DNA from: Eubacterium sp. AF22-8LB
Lineage (GTDB): Bacteria > Bacillota_I > Bacilli_A > Erysipelotrichales > Erysipelotrichaceae
Length of the DNA stretch: 32,086 nt
Assembly (NCBI RefSeq): GCF_003458715.1
Contig: NZ_QRVI01000025.1
Coordinates: forward strand, 1-32,086
Direction: 5' to 3'
Position 1 is the stretch's first letter. Each line of letters starts with the position of its first letter. Position numbers and translations under genes: made by a program. Below the pieces are notes generated by a model that was given only the letters and a program-made list of their open reading frames with translations, was not told the DNA's origin and searched no databases. Positions 28,806-32,086 of this stretch are shown here, in pieces.

Positions 28806-31220
28806 ATGCATGATTTTATAGTATATGAACCAAAAGATATAAACATCGTTCGTTTGAGGCATTTGCAAAAACGTATGCAAAATAGAAAGGCGAGTATTTG
28901 TTCACAAAGAGCTGTGTTATATACTGCGTCTTTTAAACAAAGTGAAGGAGAGCCTTATATTTTAAGAAAAGCCAAGGCGTTTGCGTATACACTAAGGAAT
29001 ATGGATATTTACATTGAACCAGATTCACTTATTTTTGGAAATCAAGCAAGTCGTAATTTTGCAGCACCAATATTCCCTGAATATTCAATTGATTGGGTGA
29101 TTAATGAATTGGACGAATTTGAAAAACGTGAGGGGGATGTATTTTCTATTGATGAAAAGACAAAAAGAGAATTACGTTTAATTGCTCCTTATTGGCATGG
29201 GCATACACATGAAGATGATGTAAATAGGCATATGATCGATAATGTTCTTCTTGCTGAAAAACAAGGTGTTATTCATCGTGGTGGAATCAGTATGAGTGGT
29301 GATGGACACATCGTTCCAGATTATCCTACATTATTGAAGAAAGGTTTTCGACAAATCATTAATGAAGCTAGAGAAAAAATGAAAGATGGTTCTTTATCAA
29401 AGGAACAAGAATATTTTTATAAATCTGTAATAATAAGTTTAGAAGGAGTTCTTGATTTTTTTAAGCGTTATTCAAAGTTAGCGGATGAAGAAGCAAAAAA
29501 GTGTAATGATTTAATTCGTAAAAAAGAATTGCTAGAAATTGCGGATATGGCAAGTGACATGATGGAACAAGGTGCGCGTAATTTTTATGAGGCGGTTGAA
29601 GTTTCTTATATGGTTCATATGCTTCAAATGATAGAAAGTAATGGGCATTCCTTCTGTTATGGAAGATTTGACCAATATATGTATCCGTATTATAAAAAGG
29701 ATCTTAAAGATGGTAAAATCACAAAAGATCAAGCACTCGAAATTATTACACATATGTTTATTATGAATTCTAGTTGTAATAAGGTGCGCCCATATGGTCA
29801 CACTAAGTTTTCGCAAGGATATCCATTATACTCAAACCTAGTGGTAGGCGGACTAAAACCAAACGGGGAAGACGGAACTAATGATTTATCTTATTTATGT
29901 ATTGAAGCAATGAATTTAACAGCTCTAGCTGAGCCAAATTTTTCTGCACGTATTCATGCGAAAACCCCAAGAAAGTTTATTGAAGCTTGTGCCAAATTGA
30001 TTCGTACAGGGTGTGGAATGCCAAGTATGTTTAATGATGAAGTGGCTTCCAAAGGCTTAGAAGATCTAGGAATAAGTCATGAAGATGCTTTAGATTATTG
30101 TCCAATTGGCTGTGTTGAGACGGGCGTTCCAGGCAAGTATGGGCATAGAGCAACAGGTATGACATATGTCAATTGGGGAAAAGTGTTGGAAATTCTTTTA
30201 CATAATGGGTATGATCCAAATACAAAGATACGTTTGTTGAAAGTATCGGATTCAGAATCGATGCATTCAAATTTTAAAAACTATAATGAATTATGGCAAA
30301 CATGGGAGAATTTCTTAAAGTATTATTCAGATTTGTCGGTTGAGTGCGATAAGATTTGCGATACGTATTTAGCTAAATATGACGCCTCTCCTTTTGCAAG
30401 TTGTCTAATTCAAAACTCAATGAAATTAGGGAAAACATTAAAAGAAGGTGGATGTAAGTATGATGTGATTAGTCAGTCTAATATTGGTCCTAGTGTTGTT
30501 GGAAATAGTTTGATGTCAATTAAAAAGATGGTTTTTGATGAAAACAAAATAACATTTGATGAATTGTTAGATGCGATGGATGATAATTGGACGAGTAAAA
30601 AATCTCAGTATATTCGAAAGTTATGTATGAAAACCCCTAAATTTGGAAATGATAATGATGAAGTGGACAATATCGTCAAGGATATATTTAACTCGTATTT
30701 AAAATTATTACCAAGTTATAAAACATTAAGAACAGGAAAAGGCCCTGAAGTGAGTTGTTATACGATGTCAACTTCAAATATAACATCATATGTCCCAAAT
30801 GGTTTTGTCGTAGGGGCTACACCAGATGGAAGAATGGCAGGATCACCCTTGAATGAGGGGTGTTCTCCAACACAGGGAACAGATAAAAATGGGCCAACAG
30901 CCGTAATAAATTCGGTTTCTAAGTTGCCTAATGAAAAGGTGGCTGCAGGTCAATTGCTAAATATGCGTTTCTTGCCAGATTCTTTAGAAGGAGAGGAACA
31001 ATTGAATAAATTTATTGACTTCTTAATCGTGTCCCAGAAAAAAGGAGTATATCATAATCAGTTTAATGTAATAAGCACAGAAGTTTTATTGGATGCCAAA
31101 AAGAATCCGGAAAAGTATACGGATTTGATTGTACGAGTAGCTGGTTATTGTGCACAATTTGTTTCTTTGATGCCACAGGCTCAGGATGCAATCATTGCAA
31201 GAACACAAAATGAAATCTAG
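28806..31220 (+). CDS. Dehydratase-type glycyl radical enzyme of unknown substrate
   Basis: An 804-residue oxygen-sensitive enzyme of the pyruvate formate-lyase/diol dehydratase superfamily. The C-terminal RVAGY holds Gly780, the radical site. The active-site loop CPIGCVET holds Cys436 and Glu438, the Cys-x-Glu pair of dehydratase and lyase members (glycerol dehydratase, CutC, hydroxyproline dehydratase); pyruvate formate-lyase itself has two adjacent cysteines instead. Other family blocks are PYWHGHT (128-134), GHIVPDY (167-173) and GRFDQYMYPYY (286-296). His131 and His133 stand where many relatives have Lys. It probably eliminates water or another group from a polyol-like substrate, and the DeoC-like aldolase may use the product. 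The activating radical-SAM enzyme it needs is not in the window. GGAGG precedes the start. Confidence 0.9.
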   Translation: MHDFIVYEPKDINIVRLRHLQKRMQNRKASICSQRAVLYTASFKQSEGEPYILRKAKAFAYTLRNMDIYIEPDSLIFGNQASRNFAAPIFPEYSIDWVINELDEFEKREGDVFSIDEKTKRELRLIAPYWHGHTHEDDVNRHMIDNVLLAEKQGVIHRGGISMSGDGHIVPDYPTLLKKGFRQIINEAREKMKDGSLSKEQEYFYKSVIISLEGVLDFFKRYSKLADEEAKKCNDLIRKKELLEIADMASDMMEQGARNFYEAVEVSYMVHMLQMIESNGHSFCYGRFDQYMYPYYKKDLKDGKITKDQALEIITHMFIMNSSCNKVRPYGHTKFSQGYPLYSNLVVGGLKPNGEDGTNDLSYLCIEAMNLTALAEPNFSARIHAKTPRKFIEACAKLIRTGCGMPSMFNDEVASKGLEDLGISHEDALDYCPIGCVETGVPGKYGHRATGMTYVNWGKVLEILLHNGYDPNTKIRLLKVSDSESMHSNFKNYNELWQTWENFLKYYSDLSVECDKICDTYLAKYDASPFASCLIQNSMKLGKTLKEGGCKYDVISQSNIGPSVVGNSLMSIKKMVFDENKITFDELLDAMDDNWTSKKSQYIRKLCMKTPKFGNDNDEVDNIVKDIFNSYLKLLPSYKTLRTGKGPEVSCYTMSTSNITSYVPNGFVVGATPDGRMAGSPLNEGCSPTQGTDKNGPTAVINSVSKLPNEKVAAGQLLNMRFLPDSLEGEEQLNKFIDFLIVSQKKGVYHNQFNVISTEVLLDAKKNPEKYTDLIVRVAGYCAQFVSLMPQAQDAIIARTQNEI

Positions 31221-31240
31221 GGTAAATTCACTCTAGATTT
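31213..31240 (+). terminator. Hairpin after the glycyl radical enzyme gene
   Basis: An 11-bp stem (31213-31223 with 31230-31240, one G-U) with a 6-nt loop spans the stop codon. The tail is AT-rich but lacks a clean T run, so termination may be partial and leave the next gene in the same transcript. Confidence 0.5.
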
Positions 31241-31300
31241 CTATTATATATTATTACTTTTTTTGATAAAATGATTTCGTTTAAGAAAGGAAGATAGTTT

Positions 31301-31942
31301 TTGAGTAAAAAAGGGGTTCGATTTTTATTATACTTTGTTGGTCTTTTTATATTAGCATTGGGGTTAACTTTGAACACAAAGGCGAATTTAGGAGTGTCTC
31401 CAATTATCTCAGTACCTTATAGTATATCGCAGATAACTGGATATAATTTTGGGGATTTAACTTTTGTGATATACGCCATATTTGTAATGGTACAAATAGC
31501 GATTCATGTTAAATTGAAAAAGAATAAGAAAATAATGTCAGATCTATTACAATTACCACTAAGTTTAGTGTTTACACGATTATTAAATATATTTTCTGCA
31601 TATATACCAGCTTCACAAAATTTAGGAGTTCGTTTAATAGTATTAGCTTTTGCGATAATTTGTACAGGTGTAGGAGCAGCCATGTCATTGAGTATGCAAC
31701 TTGTTCCAAATCCTGGAGATGGTATAGTACAGGCATTGGATGAAAGATTCAATAAGAGTGTAGGTTTAACCAAAAATTTATTTGATTGTTTAAATCTATG
31801 TATTACGTTATGCATAAGTTTATTCATTGCTCACCGAATTGTTGGTGTAGGAATAGGTACTGTGGTTGCAGTATTAGGTGTGGGGCGAGTGATAGCTTTA
31901 TATCATCATATTTTTGGTTTTAAGATTAAAGATTTGATTTAG
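31301..31942 (+). CDS. YczE/YyaS-like integral membrane protein
   Basis: A 213-residue membrane protein with about five to six hydrophobic helices. It resembles the YczE/YyaS/YitT-type family (LALGLTLNTKANLGVSPI near the N-terminus, LVPNPGDGIVQAL in the middle). Biochemical function is not established for the family; transport or a regulatory role has been suggested. Translation appears to begin at TTG 31301, because AAGAAAGGAAG lies 7-8 nt upstream and no closer ATG exists. It follows the glycyl radical gene by 80 bp and could export or import a pathway compound, but the link is only positional. Confidence 0.7.
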   Translation: MSKKGVRFLLYFVGLFILALGLTLNTKANLGVSPIISVPYSISQITGYNFGDLTFVIYAIFVMVQIAIHVKLKKNKKIMSDLLQLPLSLVFTRLLNIFSAYIPASQNLGVRLIVLAFAIICTGVGAAMSLSMQLVPNPGDGIVQALDERFNKSVGLTKNLFDCLNLCITLCISLFIAHRIVGVGIGTVVAVLGVGRVIALYHHIFGFKIKDLI

Positions 31943-31947
31943 GAATG

Positions 31948-31971
31948 AAACTGGATAATACCAGTTTTTTT
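31948..31971 (+). terminator. Terminator after the YczE-like gene
   Basis: Perfect 7-bp stem AAACTGG/CCAGTTT, 6-nt loop, run of T. Confidence 0.85.
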
Positions 31972-32037
31972 AAATTGGGCAATGAAAGCGTATACAGTAA
32001 TAAAAATGAAAAAAAGATAAAAAAGTTAAAAAAACAT

Positions 32038-32066
32038 TTGACGAAAGGGGAAGTATTTGGTAATAT
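32038..32066 (+). promoter_or_regulatory. Strong promoter with A-rich upstream element
   Basis: TTGACG (32038-32043), 17-bp spacer, TAATAT (32061-32066). Before it lie about 35 bases that are almost all A/T with phased A runs, like an rRNA UP element. The transcript starts near the window edge, so the gene is not visible. Confidence 0.65.
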
Positions 32067-32086
32067 AGATGAGCACTGCTGAGGTG

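Noticed and set aside
1..32086. Insertion sequence, prophage or integrative element
   Set aside because: No transposase, integrase, recombinase, phage gene or flanking direct repeat was seen; gene style is uniform across the window.

Overview
The window is AT-rich Bacillota-type DNA. It shows strong AGGAGG ribosome-binding sites, TTGACA/TATAAT promoters, intrinsic terminators after nearly every unit, and ribosomal-protein genes of Firmicutes type. The mix of anaerobic features (glycyl radical enzyme, molybdenum hydroxylase, PTS sugar uptake) and an L11 protein with a shortened proline helix suggests a gut or oral anaerobe. Erysipelotrichia or a neighbouring lineage is my inference, not something the sequence proves. 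I see no phage, insertion sequence or CRISPR array.

Left part (1-9.3 kb): a hexitol/ketose locus comes first. It has a 1-phosphofructokinase on the minus strand, divergent from a sorbose-1-phosphate-reductase-like dehydrogenase, a DeoR-family repressor and a one-piece mannitol-type PTS IICBA. Together they suggest a route hexitol -> hexitol phosphate -> ketose 1-phosphate -> fructose-1,6-bisphosphate. Next come a LOG-family protein, a sodium-coupled NSS transporter and tRNA-Glu(UUC), all on the minus strand. A DegV fatty-acid-binding protein and a sugar-type nucleotidyltransferase follow on the plus strand.

Purine region (9.3-14.8 kb): a guanine-class purine riboswitch with a visible terminator/antiterminator switch precedes an NCS2 xanthine/uracil permease. 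Downstream lies a tightly overlapped molybdenum-hydroxylase operon (FAD subunit, 2Fe-2S subunit, Mo subunit, MocA-like cytidylyltransferase), which probably oxidises a purine or related heterocycle.

Middle (14.8-17 kb): a choline-kinase-like phosphotransferase appears to be made from a leaderless mRNA. It is followed by a MerR regulator, whose own promoter looks MerR-type (19-bp spacer with a dyad), and a lipoprotein with tandem 11-residue Tyr/Asp/Trp-rich repeats.

Translation block (17-24.8 kb): rplK-rplA with a structured leader, then rplJ-rplL with an L10-type leader and attenuator. A Cof-type phosphatase sits on the minus strand, followed by rpsL-rpsG-fusA-tuf. The rpoB and rpoC genes that usually sit between rplL and rpsL are absent.

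Right part (24.8-32 kb): a LysR regulator sits beside an O-acetylhomoserine sulfhydrylase gene with a dyad just upstream of its promoter. After that comes a catabolic module: a DeoC-like aldolase divergent from a DeoR regulator, a dehydratase-type glycyl radical enzyme and a YczE-like membrane protein. Shared TGCTCATAT operators cover both divergent promoters. This module is the best candidate for an undescribed pathway. The window ends in a strong promoter with an A-rich upstream element that faces out of the window.
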